NCBI GenBank assembly: GCA_002067585.1
Contig: MVQO01000228.1
Span: 102,698-166,697, forward strand
Length of the DNA stretch: 64,000 bases
From: Syntrophorhabdus sp. PtaB.Bin027
GTDB taxonomy: Bacteria > Desulfobacterota > Syntrophorhabdia > Syntrophorhabdales > Syntrophorhabdaceae
Direction of reading: 5' to 3'
This document shows, in pieces, positions 8,959 through 19,197 of this stretch. Numbering within the stretch: the first letter of the stretch is position 1; every line of letters starts with the position of its first letter. The notes below the pieces were generated by a model that was given only the letters and a program-made list of their open reading frames with translations, was not told where the DNA came from and did no database searches. The translations under genes were made by a program, and so were the position numbers.

Positions 8959-9528
8959 TTGAATATTATCGCATTCAATGGTAGTCCACGTGCAGGAGGC
9001 AACACAGAACTTCTTCTCAGTGAGACTTTAAAGGCAATTGATCCAGACCTTCACAGAATTCAGCTTTTCAGGCTTAATCAGGTGGATATTAAGCCATGCC
9101 AGAATTGCGGTGGGTGTGATGATACTGGCATCTGTGTCATCAAAGATGCCATGGATGATATCTATGAGGCAATTCGTTTGGCAGATAGAATTGTCCTCGC
9201 CTCGCCGATTTTTTTCTTTGGTCTTTCAGCACAGACAAAGATCATGATTGACCGCTGTCAGGCTTTTTGGTGTGAGAAATATCTTCTTAAAAAAACATAT
9301 ACATCAGAACCGCATGGGAGAAAGGGACTTTTGTTGCTCGTGGGAGGCATGAAGAGCGATACAGGCATCAGGTGTGGCGAAGCAACGGCCAGGGCTTTTT
9401 TCAGGAGCATAAGTGTACCGGAACACGAAACGCTTGGTTTTCTGAATGTTGATGCCAAAGGCTCGATTGTTGATCATCCAACTGCGTTCCAGCAGGGTTT
9501 CGAAGCCGGAGCCAGACTTGTAAAGTAA
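8959..9528 (+). CDS. flavodoxin-fold NAD(P)H-dependent reductase / iron-sulfur flavoprotein-like
   Basis: A 189-residue protein with the FMN-binding loop FNGSPRAGGNTE at the N-terminus and the dimer/FMN segment LASPIFFFGLSAQTKIMIDR. Between them CQNCGGCDDTGIC resembles the compact cysteine cluster of iron-sulfur flavoproteins (Isf), so a [4Fe-4S] cluster is possible. The start is a TTG at 8959 because MNIIAFNGSPR is the canonical N-terminus of the family. The likely role is moving electrons between flavin and ferredoxin or rubredoxin in the neighbouring oxygen-defence group; that link is inference. Confidence 0.85.
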   Translation: MNIIAFNGSPRAGGNTELLLSETLKAIDPDLHRIQLFRLNQVDIKPCQNCGGCDDTGICVIKDAMDDIYEAIRLADRIVLASPIFFFGLSAQTKIMIDRCQAFWCEKYLLKKTYTSEPHGRKGLLLLVGGMKSDTGIRCGEATARAFFRSISVPEHETLGFLNVDAKGSIVDHPTAFQQGFEAGARLVK

Positions 9529-9612
9529 CACAGAGTCATTGACATTACCCGGTTTGCCATAGTATAAACAAATTCGTGTCTTATCTCTGCCGTATATCTA
9601 GAAAGGCTCTAT

Positions 9613-11856
9613 ATGAATAGCGAACTCTTTTCGGTTATCTCGCTTAACGAAGGTGAAGAAGGTGTGGTTAACCTTGTGTCAGGAGGAGAATCACTAACCA
9701 GCAGGCTGGCAGGCATGGGGATAGTGCCTGGTACAAGGATAAAGATACTGCGCAATACAGGTAGCCTTATTATTGTTCTTGCCACAGATACGAGAATTGC
9801 CCTTGGACGTGGTCAAGCAGAAAAGATCCTGGTTGTAAAGGTGAAAGATACCCATGATCTCCAGGAAAAGGCAACACGAAGAAAGCTACTTGTTGCTCTT
9901 GCTGGTCAGCCGAATGTGGGTAAGTCAACTGTTTTCAATGTGTTAACAGGTCTGTCTCAACATGTTGGAAATTGGCCTGGAAAAACCGTTGAAAAGAAAG
10001 AAGGGATTCATGTATCAGGGGATACTGAAATACGAATCGTCGATTTACCAGGGACTTATAGCCTTAGTGCTTTTTCAGAAGAGGAAAGAGTAGCAAGAGA
10101 TTTTGTAATTCACGAACACCCAGACATAATTGTTATACTTGTCAATGCTTCAGCCCTGGAAAGAAGCCTTTACCTTCTTTCAGAGGTTCTTTTGCTCGAT
10201 ACCCCGGTGATTGTTGCTGTCAATATGATTGACGTTGCTGCAGATCAAGGCACCAAAGTCGACATCGAGGCGTTGACCAATTCACTAAAGCTGCCTGTTG
10301 TGCCAATGATTGCGGCGAAGAACAAGGGCATTAAAGAACTGGTTTCTGAAATTGTTCGGGTTGCTGACAACAAAGTAAATTACGATGTGAAGCTGCCCAC
10401 AGTTTCAGCCGATCATATGGAAATCTATCTGAAGCTGACAGAACTTCTTAAGGGGTATATACCTGTTCCTTACACGGAGAGATGGCTTGTAACAAAACTT
10501 ATGGAAGGTGACCCTGAAATCACAAAATTATTAGAAGATATCGTGCCGATTGGCACTTGGACCCAAATTCAATCACTACTGATCAAACACGAAGATGCTT
10601 TAAGAGCGGTTGTTGGGGGAAGGTATGACTGGATAGAAGAAATTGCCCGCTCCTCTGTCTCAAGGTTCAAAAGAGGACAGATATTGATGACAGATCGTAT
10701 CGATCACATCTTGACACGGCCAATTATCGGTATCCCTGTTCTTCTGGGTATTTTAGCCATTATATTTATGGTTACGTTTAAAGTGGGTCTTCCCATACAA
10801 GAACTTCTTGGAACACTGGCTGGAAAAGCAGGTCAATGGCTGGATGGAGCATTAACACAGGCCCCGTGGTGGGTAAGAGGCCTCGTTGTGAATGGTGTCC
10901 TTGGCGGCGTTGGTTCAGTTCTGACCTTTGTGCCTCTTCTTGTCATTTTTTTTGCAACAATGGCTTTTCTTGAAAGTGTAGGGTATATGGCGCGAGCTGC
11001 ATTTGTGATGGATAGGTTTATGCACCTCATCGGTCTTCACGGGAAGAGCTTTCTTCCCATGTGTCTCGGCTTCGGATGCAATGTGCCATCAGTTTTAGGA
11101 GCACGAATAGTCGAGTCAAAAAGGGCCAGACTTTTAACAATTTTTTTGACACCATTTGTGCCATGCACAGGGCGATTGGCTGTACTCACATTTATTTCTG
11201 GAGCAATATTCTATGACAAGGCTTTAATGGTTACGTGGTTTTTAGTAACATTGAACATTGTTTCACTGGGTGTTGCAGGAATGTTGATCAGTAAATTATT
11301 TTTGAAAGGAGAACCTGTTCCGTTTATCATGGAGTTGCCTTTGTACCATAAACCTGACTTAAAAACGATTGGAATCGTGATATGGAACAGGACCATGGCC
11401 TTTGTAAAGAAGGCAGGGACAGTAATTTTAATATTTTCAGTTGTTTTGTGGGCTATTTCTAACATTCCCGGTGGTAAGGTAGAGCATAGCCTGCTGGGCT
11501 GGGTAGGGCATTTTATTGAGCCAATTGGTCGGCCATTAGGGCTTGATTGGAAACTGATGGTTGCCCTTCTTTCAAGTATCGTGGCAAAAGAAAATGCTGT
11601 TGCCACTCTCGGTGTCCTGTATAATGTTGGCGAACAGGGGCTTCAGGGGGTGTTGCCCTCTGCAATCAATCATGCATCGGCCCTTTCTTTTCTGGCAGTA
11701 TTAATGCTTTTTATACCATGCATGCCCACAATTGCTGTTATGAAACAGGAAATGGATAATCTCCGTTGGTTTGTTACTTCCTTCGTATTCATGGTGATGT
11801 TATCTTATATTATCGCCATGTTGATCTACAGGTTAGCCCTTCTTGTTGGTGTTTGA
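9613..11856 (+). CDS. feoB: FeoA-FeoB fusion ferrous iron transporter
   Basis: This 747-residue protein has a FeoA (SH3-like) domain at residues 1-75, ending ALGRGQAEKILV. A FeoB G-domain follows (GQPNVGKSTVFNVLTG, DLPGTYSLSAFSEEE, NMID). The C-terminal membrane part holds two Gate motifs, including LPMCLGFGCNVPSVLGARI and VPCTGRLAVL. It imports Fe2+ across the inner membrane. The fusion of FeoA to FeoB is common in some anaerobes and removes the need for a separate feoA. No Fur box is evident upstream. It stands alone, with 184 bp before the efflux operon. Confidence 0.95.
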   Translation: MNSELFSVISLNEGEEGVVNLVSGGESLTSRLAGMGIVPGTRIKILRNTGSLIIVLATDTRIALGRGQAEKILVVKVKDTHDLQEKATRRKLLVALAGQPNVGKSTVFNVLTGLSQHVGNWPGKTVEKKEGIHVSGDTEIRIVDLPGTYSLSAFSEEERVARDFVIHEHPDIIVILVNASALERSLYLLSEVLLLDTPVIVAVNMIDVAADQGTKVDIEALTNSLKLPVVPMIAAKNKGIKELVSEIVRVADNKVNYDVKLPTVSADHMEIYLKLTELLKGYIPVPYTERWLVTKLMEGDPEITKLLEDIVPIGTWTQIQSLLIKHEDALRAVVGGRYDWIEEIARSSVSRFKRGQILMTDRIDHILTRPIIGIPVLLGILAIIFMVTFKVGLPIQELLGTLAGKAGQWLDGALTQAPWWVRGLVVNGVLGGVGSVLTFVPLLVIFFATMAFLESVGYMARAAFVMDRFMHLIGLHGKSFLPMCLGFGCNVPSVLGARIVESKRARLLTIFLTPFVPCTGRLAVLTFISGAIFYDKALMVTWFLVTLNIVSLGVAGMLISKLFLKGEPVPFIMELPLYHKPDLKTIGIVIWNRTMAFVKKAGTVILIFSVVLWAISNIPGGKVEHSLLGWVGHFIEPIGRPLGLDWKLMVALLSSIVAKENAVATLGVLYNVGEQGLQGVLPSAINHASALSFLAVLMLFIPCMPTIAVMKQEMDNLRWFVTSFVFMVMLSYIIAMLIYRLALLVGV

Positions 11857-12040
11857 AATAAACACGCCTGTTTTTCTACCATTTATATTAATTTTATGCA
11901 GTAATCCAAACAGGGTCCCTGATAAAGATATCCTTCAGTCAGACGTAGAGGATCATAATAATTTTGTTGTTGTGAACATTTAATCAACTTATATTATTAG
12001 CAAATTTTAAATAAAAAACCATACATGCCAAGAGGGTATC

Positions 12041-13423
12041 ATGAAGCATGTTTTAACCATTATTATACTATTGATCTGTTCAACCCATAGTTACGCAACG
12101 GAATATACTCTTGAGGATCTTTATAAAATTGCCCTGGAGCGGTCAGAGATTATTAAGATTTCTGCCGAGGACCTTGTTATAGCCGAGAATATGAAAGATA
12201 AAGCAATGTCTTTGTTGATGCCAAGACTCACAGCGGGAAGTAGCTATGTTCGATTTAGTGACAGCAAACTAGCCGATAACAGGTCTTATTTGCAGCCCCT
12301 TGACAGGGCAAGTTTTGAATTAAGGCTTGATCAATCTGCCTCTCTGGGCGGAAAAGAACTGACAGGTTTAAGAATAGCAAAAGAAGGCATCGAAAAAAGT
12401 CAGAAGGATTTACAATCTGTAAAGGAAGAGTATATGCTCCATGTTACTACTGCATACTATGATACACTCAGAACAGACAAACTTTCCCAAATCGCACAGG
12501 CGAATGTGATAAGGGTCAAAAAGTATCGGGATGCTGCTGCAACCCGTTTAAAAGTGGGTGAGATTACAAAAACCGTTTTACTGAGAGCGGAGGCCGAGCT
12601 TTCAGGAGCTCAATCAGAACAGATACGGACTGACAACAATTATAGGCTTGCCAGGGCAATTCTATCGAGAATGGTAGGTATCCAGGGAGAGTTTCGGTTA
12701 AAGGAAGGAACAGAAGAACTGGGTGTGCTCAGTGATAAATTGAATGAATTTACTATAGAGGGTTGTCATACAATGAGCTTAGACTGTCTTAAGGAAAAGG
12801 CACTTTCTGAACGAACCGATCTACAGGCTGCTCAAATCCAGAGAAAGATAGCAGAGGATCACGTAGATTTTACAAAGGGGTCATACTGGCCAACCCTCGC
12901 ATTTGAAGGTGTTTTCACAAAAAGAGATGAAACCCGCGAGACAGGCGGGCTTGTGAAGGATTCAGCATATGCAGGATTGAGGCTCAGTTTCCCTTTTTTT
13001 GAAGGTGGTTTAAGGGTTGCAGAAGTCCAGGAGGCAAGTGCTAAAAAAAGACAGGCGGATTATGCATATGCAGATTTGAAGAAAACCATTGAAGTAGAGG
13101 TAGAGACAGCGTACCTCGATCACATAACGCAGCGAGGGCTTTTGAAATCTCTCACAGATCAGTATATCTTTGCAAAAGAAAATTACAATTCAGTATCAAA
13201 ACAGTTCGATTATGGCCTTGCCAGCAGCCTCGATGTTCTCGATGCCAATACCGCCCTCCTGGATTCCGAGCGCCAGCTTGCAAACGTCATGTACCTTTAT
13301 CAGTTTTCTGCATTGAGATTGAAGCGAGCTACAGGAATATTGCTGAGTACTATCTTGAACCCAACGAGTGAATTGCCAGAAAAAAGGAGAATACTATCCA
13401 ATAACTCAAAGGAGAAATCATAA
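12041..13423 (+). CDS. TolC family outer membrane efflux protein
   Basis: A 460-residue exported protein with a signal peptide (MKHVLTIIILLICSTHSYA) and two repeated TolC/OEP domains rich in long amphipathic helices. The segment SKQFDYGLASSLDVLDANTA is a conserved OEP signature near the C-terminal repeat. It forms the outer-membrane channel of the tripartite pump encoded by the next two genes. Its stop codon is followed directly by the adaptor ATG, so they are one operon. Confidence 0.9.
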   Translation: MKHVLTIIILLICSTHSYATEYTLEDLYKIALERSEIIKISAEDLVIAENMKDKAMSLLMPRLTAGSSYVRFSDSKLADNRSYLQPLDRASFELRLDQSASLGGKELTGLRIAKEGIEKSQKDLQSVKEEYMLHVTTAYYDTLRTDKLSQIAQANVIRVKKYRDAAATRLKVGEITKTVLLRAEAELSGAQSEQIRTDNNYRLARAILSRMVGIQGEFRLKEGTEELGVLSDKLNEFTIEGCHTMSLDCLKEKALSERTDLQAAQIQRKIAEDHVDFTKGSYWPTLAFEGVFTKRDETRETGGLVKDSAYAGLRLSFPFFEGGLRVAEVQEASAKKRQADYAYADLKKTIEVEVETAYLDHITQRGLLKSLTDQYIFAKENYNSVSKQFDYGLASSLDVLDANTALLDSERQLANVMYLYQFSALRLKRATGILLSTILNPTSELPEKRRILSNNSKEKS

Positions 13424-14611
13424 ATGGGAAGGTCTGCTAACATATTTCTCTGTTCTGTAATTATCAGCAGTCTTGTTGGGGCTGTGGCATGTCAGAAAAA
13501 AGATACCAAGACCCTTGAAGAAAAAGTCTTCAACGTACAGACACAGGATGTCGTACAAAAACCACTTAAGCCATTCATTGAATCTATTGGTACGCTCAAC
13601 CCCTTTGAAGAAGTAACAGTGAGCGCCGAAATCGAAGGAGTTATACGAAGCGTGAAAGTTGAGGAAGGATCACAGGTCTCAAAAGGAATGCTTTTAGCAG
13701 CAATTGACGATTCTGATTACTCCCTGGAAGTAAAAAGGGCAGATGCAGTTTTCAAACAGGCTGAGGCTACGTTAGAAAACACAAGGCTGGAGTTTAAGAG
13801 AAAAGATGTGCTTTACAAAGAAGAGCTAGTAACAAAACAACAGTACGATGATGTTACGACAAGGCTCTCCCTTGCCGAGGCAGAAGTTGAAAGGGCGAAA
13901 GCATCCCTATCTCTGGCAAGGCTTAAACTCTCAAAAACAAAAATAACTTCCCCTCTTGCATGTGTAATCAAAGAAAAACGGGTTTCTGCAGGTGATTTTG
14001 TTAGAAATGGAACCCCCTTGTTTATAATTATACAGCCGAACCCCCTCAAGCTTCGATTCACAGTTCCAGAAAAGGATGTTGGAAGACTAAGGGTAAATCA
14101 AGAAGTTATGCTGAGGGTAGATGGTTTTGCAGAGGCTGAATTCAAGGGCAGAGTGAACATAGTTTTTCCAAATGTTGAAGAGAAGACAAGAACGCTTCAG
14201 GTGGAAGCCCTTGTTCCAAATAATAATGGTCTTTTAAAGCCTGGCCTTTTTGCGAAAGTCATTCTGTATACTTCCGGTGAGCGCGACACAATTGTTGTTC
14301 CTGTTACAGCCTTGCTTTACGAAGGTGAAAAGGTAAGGGTGTTTGTAACGGAAGGGGATCGCGCTAAAGAACGTGTGGTGAAATTGGGAAGCAAATACGG
14401 TGAGTTCATGGAGATTATCGAAGGAGTTAAAACAGGTGAGAAGGTTGTTTTCATGGGCCAGCAGAACCTTTCCGAAGGGGCAAAGGTAAGCATACAGCAG
14501 ATTAATCCTCAGAGGGCTGAATCTGACAATGCAGGCCATCTGACATCCGCAGAAAGGCCTCCACAGGGTTCAGGGACAAACAAATCTCAAGAAACCAAGA
14601 ATGAGAAATAA
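13424..14611 (+). CDS. RND efflux periplasmic adaptor (membrane fusion protein)
   Basis: A 395-residue HlyD/AcrA-family adaptor. The N-terminal leader ends SLVGAVACQKKD, a likely lipobox with Cys as the lipid anchor. The barrel-sandwich (lipoyl-like) half is seen in GVIRSVKVEEGSQVSKGMLL. A helical hairpin (about residues 95-170) and a second half-lipoyl motif ITSPLACVIKEKRVSAGDFV follow. It bridges the RND pump and the TolC-like channel. The C-terminal 30 residues are polar and probably disordered. Confidence 0.9.
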   Translation: MGRSANIFLCSVIISSLVGAVACQKKDTKTLEEKVFNVQTQDVVQKPLKPFIESIGTLNPFEEVTVSAEIEGVIRSVKVEEGSQVSKGMLLAAIDDSDYSLEVKRADAVFKQAEATLENTRLEFKRKDVLYKEELVTKQQYDDVTTRLSLAEAEVERAKASLSLARLKLSKTKITSPLACVIKEKRVSAGDFVRNGTPLFIIIQPNPLKLRFTVPEKDVGRLRVNQEVMLRVDGFAEAEFKGRVNIVFPNVEEKTRTLQVEALVPNNNGLLKPGLFAKVILYTSGERDTIVVPVTALLYEGEKVRVFVTEGDRAKERVVKLGSKYGEFMEIIEGVKTGEKVVFMGQQNLSEGAKVSIQQINPQRAESDNAGHLTSAERPPQGSGTNKSQETKNEK

Positions 14612-14718
14612 TAAATGAACTCTATCCATAATTACTTACAAGATTCAAGATGGCGTTGTCTTTGCGTTGTTCGCCGAACCCAGAGTCCTAAACCCTTGGC
14701 TATCCCCGGGAGTTTTTC

Positions 14719-17700
14719 ATGTGGTTAGCAGATACTTCTGTAAAAAGACCTGTTTTTGCCACGATGCTTGTTCTTGTGCTCGTGGTGCTCGGGATAGTTA
14801 GCTATCCGAGTATTGGGGTTGATCTATTCCCAAAAGTTGACCTCCCAATTGTAAATATCACTACGCGATTGAAGGGCGCCAGCTCTGAGATTATGGATAT
14901 CGACGTTACGGATAAGATTGAAGAGTCTGTAAATACAATCAATGGTGTAAAAACTATAAGTTCAACGAGCACTGAAGGTTCATCCGTAGTTACTGTCGAA
15001 TTTGTATTAGAACGGGACATTGACCTTGCAATCCAGGATGTTCGGGAGAAAATCTCGGTTATCAGAGCGAAACTCCCCACGGATATCGATGAACCCATAG
15101 TGGAGAAAGTGGACCCAGATGCCACACCTGTGATGTGGTTTGCCCTTTCAGGAATGCGATCTGTCAGGGAACTTTCAACCTATGCTGACGAGATACTTAA
15201 AGAACAACTCCAAAGAATTAGCGGAGTTGGTGCATTACGTATGTACGGTCTTCGATTACGGCAGGCAAGGATCTGGCTTGATGCTGATAGGCTCCATGCA
15301 TATGGTGTTACAGCCCAGGATGTCATGCACGCCCTCCAGAGAGAGAACATCGAATTACCGGGTGGTCGCATAGAAAGCGACACCAAGGAGTACACTATCA
15401 AAGTCAAGGGAGAATTTCCAACTGTACAGCAGTTCAATGATATGATTGTGGGTTACTATAAGGGCTCACCGATCAGAGTGAGGGATATTGGCCGCGCAGA
15501 AGATGGCATGGAGGAGAAGCGCTCTGTTGCACGATTTAACGGCATTAACTCGGTAAGTATAGGAATACAAAAACAGTCCGGCACCAATACTATTGAAGTT
15601 GTTGACAGAGTAAAAAATGAACTGAAAAACATAACAAAAACTTTACCGTCTGGTATGAATCTCTATATTGCTTTTGATCAGTCAGGGTTTATCAAAAATT
15701 CGATTAATGAGGTTCAGCATCATCTTATATACGGCGGGATCTTTGCCATACTTGCTGTCCTCATATTCCTGCGTAACATTAGAACAACCTTGATAAGCGC
15801 ATTGGCCATTCCTGCCTCGGTTATCTCAACCTTTGCGATTATGAATGCCTTTGGTTTTACATTCAACAATATGTCTATGCTTGCTCTTTCTCTTTCCATA
15901 GGTATTCTTATTGATGATGCCATAATTGTTATTGAGAATATTCAGAGGCATATCGAAAAAGGTATGAGTCCGCGGGAGGCATCTTTTTTTGCAACCTCAG
16001 AAATAGGCCTTGCGGTTTCTGCAACTACCCTGGCAATTGTTGTTATCTTTATACCTGTTGCATTTATGAAAGGAATTATTGGACGATTCTTTTTCCAGTT
16101 CGGACTCACTGTTGTGTTTGCGGTGATGGTTTCCTGGTTCATCTCCTTCACCCTTACCCCTATGATGTCATCCATATTTCTTAAGCCCCATATGCAGACT
16201 CAGACTGTAACAACTTCGGCAAACATAGTGAAGTTGTTACCGAAAAATGACCGGTTGCAGCGATTTCTTACAGCGCTATCAGATAAAATTGAGGTGCAAT
16301 ATCTTTGGCTGGAGGGCTATTACAAAAAGTTTCTGGCCCTTGCCCTTAATCACAGATTAATAGTCTTGTTCATTGCGTTGATCACATTTGCAGGTGGGCT
16401 GGGTCTTACCAAATTTATTGGTAAGGAATTCGTACCCTCTGAGGATCAGAGCCGATTCGTTATTCGATTACAGATGCCTGTAGATTATTCTGTTGACGAA
16501 GTGGATCGTATGGGAAGGCGAGTGGAAGAAATAATAAGGAAATTTCCAGAGGTTACCTCTCTTTTATACTCCCAAGGCGGTGGGTTGACAAGGGAACCCA
16601 ACAAGGCCAACGCCATGATCAACCTCAAGCCTAAATCACAGCGAAAAAAAAGCCAGGAACAGATCAAGGCAGAAATGCGAAAGGCGATAAGGACGATTCC
16701 CGGTATACGAGCGTCAGTTGAAAATGTATCAATGATTGGAGGGGGCCAGAGGCAGACCAATATTATCTATAGTATCCGTGGGAGGGACCTCAAAAACCTT
16801 GAGAATTATTCCCGTGAAATTATGAGTCAATTTTCAAAGCTCCCCGGTATTGTTGATCTTGACACTTCACTTGAAACAGGAAAACCAGAAGTACGCGTCT
16901 TTATAGACCGTGACAAAGCTGCTGATCTGGGTGTTGATGTTGCGAGCGTTGCTGAAGCGGTCAACTTTCTTATAAGTGGTGAGGTCGACGTTACCAAGTT
17001 TAAGGATGAGGCGAAAGGCCGCCGCTATGATGTTCGTGTAAGGCTTAGCCCTAAGGACCGGATGAACCCTGATGACCTTGGTAGGCTCTATGTCAGGGCA
17101 AAAGATGGGAGGCTTGTTCAGGTTTCAAACCTAGCCTATTTCCAGGAGGCAGGCGGATCAAGCATTATCAACAGAGTTGATAGACAGAGAGCTATAACAC
17201 TTTTTGCTAATCTTGAGGGTAAACCACTCGGGCAAGCAAAAGACGAGTTGGATAGCATTTCAGGAAAAACTCTGACCTCTGATTATTCCGGGCGGTATAA
17301 GGGACAGGCTGATACCATGGCAGAATCTTTTGGTTATCTCATGTTTGCTATGCTTCTGGGAATTGTAATGGCATATATGGTCCTCGCTGCACAATTCGAG
17401 AGTTTTGTGCAACCAATCATCGTATTACTTTCAATGCCCTTTTCCTTTATAGGGGCCTTTGGGGCACTTTTCCTGTTTAATCAGACCTTGAATATATTCA
17501 GCTTTATCGGCCTTATATTGCTTATGGGCCTTGTCAAGAAGAATGCCATCCTGCTTGTTGACTATACGAATGTGCTGCGGGAGAGAGGTTTGGCATTGCG
17601 AGAAGCAGTAATTCAAGCGGGCCCTGTTAGGCTTCGACCGATCCTCATGACAACGTTAGCGATGATTTTTGGTATGATGCCCATAGCAATCGGGATAGGA

Positions 17701-17862
17701 GAGGGGGCGGAGACCCGCGCGCCTATGGCCATGGCAACAATTGGCGGTCTGTTAACATCATTATTGCTGACTCTGGTTGTTGTCCCTGTTGCATACGACC
17801 TCTTTGAAGAATACAAGGAAAAAAGAATGACAAAGAAAGGCTTGAGAGAGACCAGGCCATGA
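14719..17862 (+). CDS. RND efflux pump, HAE1/AcrB type
   Basis: The 1047-residue inner-membrane transporter has the family's full length, with 12 membrane spans and two large periplasmic loops. The TM4 signature GILIDDAIIVIENIQRHIEK supplies the proton-relay aspartates. The N-terminal GVDLFPKVDLPIVNITT and C-terminal GLVKKNAILLVDYTNVLRE motifs are typical of hydrophobe-amphiphile efflux pumps. It exports substrates using the proton gradient together with the preceding adaptor and TolC-like protein. A 107-bp gap separates it from the adaptor. Substrate range cannot be predicted. Confidence 0.95.
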   Translation: MWLADTSVKRPVFATMLVLVLVVLGIVSYPSIGVDLFPKVDLPIVNITTRLKGASSEIMDIDVTDKIEESVNTINGVKTISSTSTEGSSVVTVEFVLERDIDLAIQDVREKISVIRAKLPTDIDEPIVEKVDPDATPVMWFALSGMRSVRELSTYADEILKEQLQRISGVGALRMYGLRLRQARIWLDADRLHAYGVTAQDVMHALQRENIELPGGRIESDTKEYTIKVKGEFPTVQQFNDMIVGYYKGSPIRVRDIGRAEDGMEEKRSVARFNGINSVSIGIQKQSGTNTIEVVDRVKNELKNITKTLPSGMNLYIAFDQSGFIKNSINEVQHHLIYGGIFAILAVLIFLRNIRTTLISALAIPASVISTFAIMNAFGFTFNNMSMLALSLSIGILIDDAIIVIENIQRHIEKGMSPREASFFATSEIGLAVSATTLAIVVIFIPVAFMKGIIGRFFFQFGLTVVFAVMVSWFISFTLTPMMSSIFLKPHMQTQTVTTSANIVKLLPKNDRLQRFLTALSDKIEVQYLWLEGYYKKFLALALNHRLIVLFIALITFAGGLGLTKFIGKEFVPSEDQSRFVIRLQMPVDYSVDEVDRMGRRVEEIIRKFPEVTSLLYSQGGGLTREPNKANAMINLKPKSQRKKSQEQIKAEMRKAIRTIPGIRASVENVSMIGGGQRQTNIIYSIRGRDLKNLENYSREIMSQFSKLPGIVDLDTSLETGKPEVRVFIDRDKAADLGVDVASVAEAVNFLISGEVDVTKFKDEAKGRRYDVRVRLSPKDRMNPDDLGRLYVRAKDGRLVQVSNLAYFQEAGGSSIINRVDRQRAITLFANLEGKPLGQAKDELDSISGKTLTSDYSGRYKGQADTMAESFGYLMFAMLLGIVMAYMVLAAQFESFVQPIIVLLSMPFSFIGAFGALFLFNQTLNIFSFIGLILLMGLVKKNAILLVDYTNVLRERGLALREAVIQAGPVRLRPILMTTLAMIFGMMPIAIGIGEGAETRAPMAMATIGGLLTSLLLTLVVVPVAYDLFEEYKEKRMTKKGLRETRP

Positions 17863-17962
17863 GCAATCCTGGTGTATTGCAAAACGATACAGGCGAGGGA
17901 GCGACCAGAGATTTCTTTAAAAGCGCAGGCTTCGATAACTCGGTGAGGCAGATGGAAAACCT

Positions 17963-19105
17963 ATGAGCCTATTTTTTATAACTTTTTTTCTCATATATGG
18001 AGGGATTCACTTCTATGTTTTTATGAAAGCCAGGGCAGCCTTTGCCTCCGGGATAACAATAAATATAACAATAGGCGCGATTATGCTTTTCATGATTCTT
18101 GCCCCGGTGATAGTCCGGTTGACTGAAAAGGCAGGCCATGAGGAACTTGCCAGGATACTGGCGTTCGTTTGCTACACATGGATGGGTGCCATATTTATAT
18201 TTTTTTTGACAGGAATCATATGCGATTTATTTCGGCTAGCTTGGTATACATCAGGGGTATTGTGGTCAAGAGATTTTTCTCATATTGTATCCTCACATAG
18301 ATTCTATTTTTTCTTATGTCTGGTCGCAACAATCTTAGTTGTAATATATGGCATATTTGAAGCACGACAGTTAAAAATTGAACATCTTGTCGTATCCACG
18401 GATAAAATACCATATGAGGTTGGTAAAATAAGGATTGTTCAGATCTCTGATGTTCATCTTGGCCTCATAATTGGTGAAGAAAGAATCAAAAGCATTGTCA
18501 AAGCAGTTCAAATGGTAAAGCCTGATATCCTTGTTTCAACAGGAGACCTTGTGGATGTACAACTTGACAATATTGCTGGTCTGGCAGCCTTTTTTCAACA
18601 AATCCATACACCATATGGAAAATTTGCAGTAACAGGGAACCATGAATTTTATACTGGAATTGACCGGGCACTCGAATTTACAGAAAAGGCAGGTTTCAGA
18701 ATTCTCAGGGAAGAGGCTGTAGATATCCACGGTATTGTCACCATAGCCGGGGTTGATGATGAAGCCATAGGGGGTTTGCAGGCAGGTAGCAATGTATCAG
18801 AAGAGAGATTATGTGCAGAGATTAATAACTCACAATACGCAATACTCCTGAAGCACAGGCCGGTGCCGTACGCTGGATCGTTGTGTATTTATGATCTTCA
18901 GCTATCAGGCCATACCCATAAAGGTCAGATATTCCCCTTTTTTCTCATCACCCGATTGTTCTTCAGGCAATATGCAGGATTCTATAGATTGGACAATGGT
19001 TCTTTTCTATATGTGAATAGAGGTACAGGAACGTGGGGACCTCCCATACGATTTCTTGCACCTCCGGAGGTCACTGTAATCGACATTGTTCACAAGGCCG
19101 ATTAA
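17963..19105 (+). CDS. membrane-anchored metallophosphoesterase (YkuE-like)
   Basis: The first about 140 residues hold four to five membrane helices. The rest is a calcineurin-like phosphoesterase with all metal motifs: QISDVHLGLIIGE, STGDLVDVQ, VTGNHEFYTG and LSGHTHKGQIFP. This arrangement matches the YkuE/DUF-type membrane phosphoesterases, some of which act on lipid or nucleotide phosphoesters; a substrate is not assigned. It follows the RND operon by 100 bp and ends 90 bp before the catabolic regulator. Confidence 0.88.
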   Translation: MSLFFITFFLIYGGIHFYVFMKARAAFASGITINITIGAIMLFMILAPVIVRLTEKAGHEELARILAFVCYTWMGAIFIFFLTGIICDLFRLAWYTSGVLWSRDFSHIVSSHRFYFFLCLVATILVVIYGIFEARQLKIEHLVVSTDKIPYEVGKIRIVQISDVHLGLIIGEERIKSIVKAVQMVKPDILVSTGDLVDVQLDNIAGLAAFFQQIHTPYGKFAVTGNHEFYTGIDRALEFTEKAGFRILREEAVDIHGIVTIAGVDDEAIGGLQAGSNVSEERLCAEINNSQYAILLKHRPVPYAGSLCIYDLQLSGHTHKGQIFPFFLITRLFFRQYAGFYRLDNGSFLYVNRGTGTWGPPIRFLAPPEVTVIDIVHKAD

Positions 19106-19138
19106 CTCAAAAAAATATCGCTCCACAACATTTTTTTC

Positions 19139-19167
19139 TTGACATCATATTAAACCATATTTAATCT
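19139..19167 (+). promoter_or_regulatory. possible promoter/operator of the cupin-XRE regulator
   Basis: A perfect TTGACA at 19139-19144 is followed 17 bases later by a weak -10 (TAATCT). The AT-rich stretch 19147-19190 holds overlapping inverted repeats built from ATTAA/TTAAT, a reasonable place for autoregulation by the XRE protein encoded downstream. Confidence 0.3.
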
Positions 19168-19197
19168 GTTAATTAATATTTAACGTTAAGGATGCCT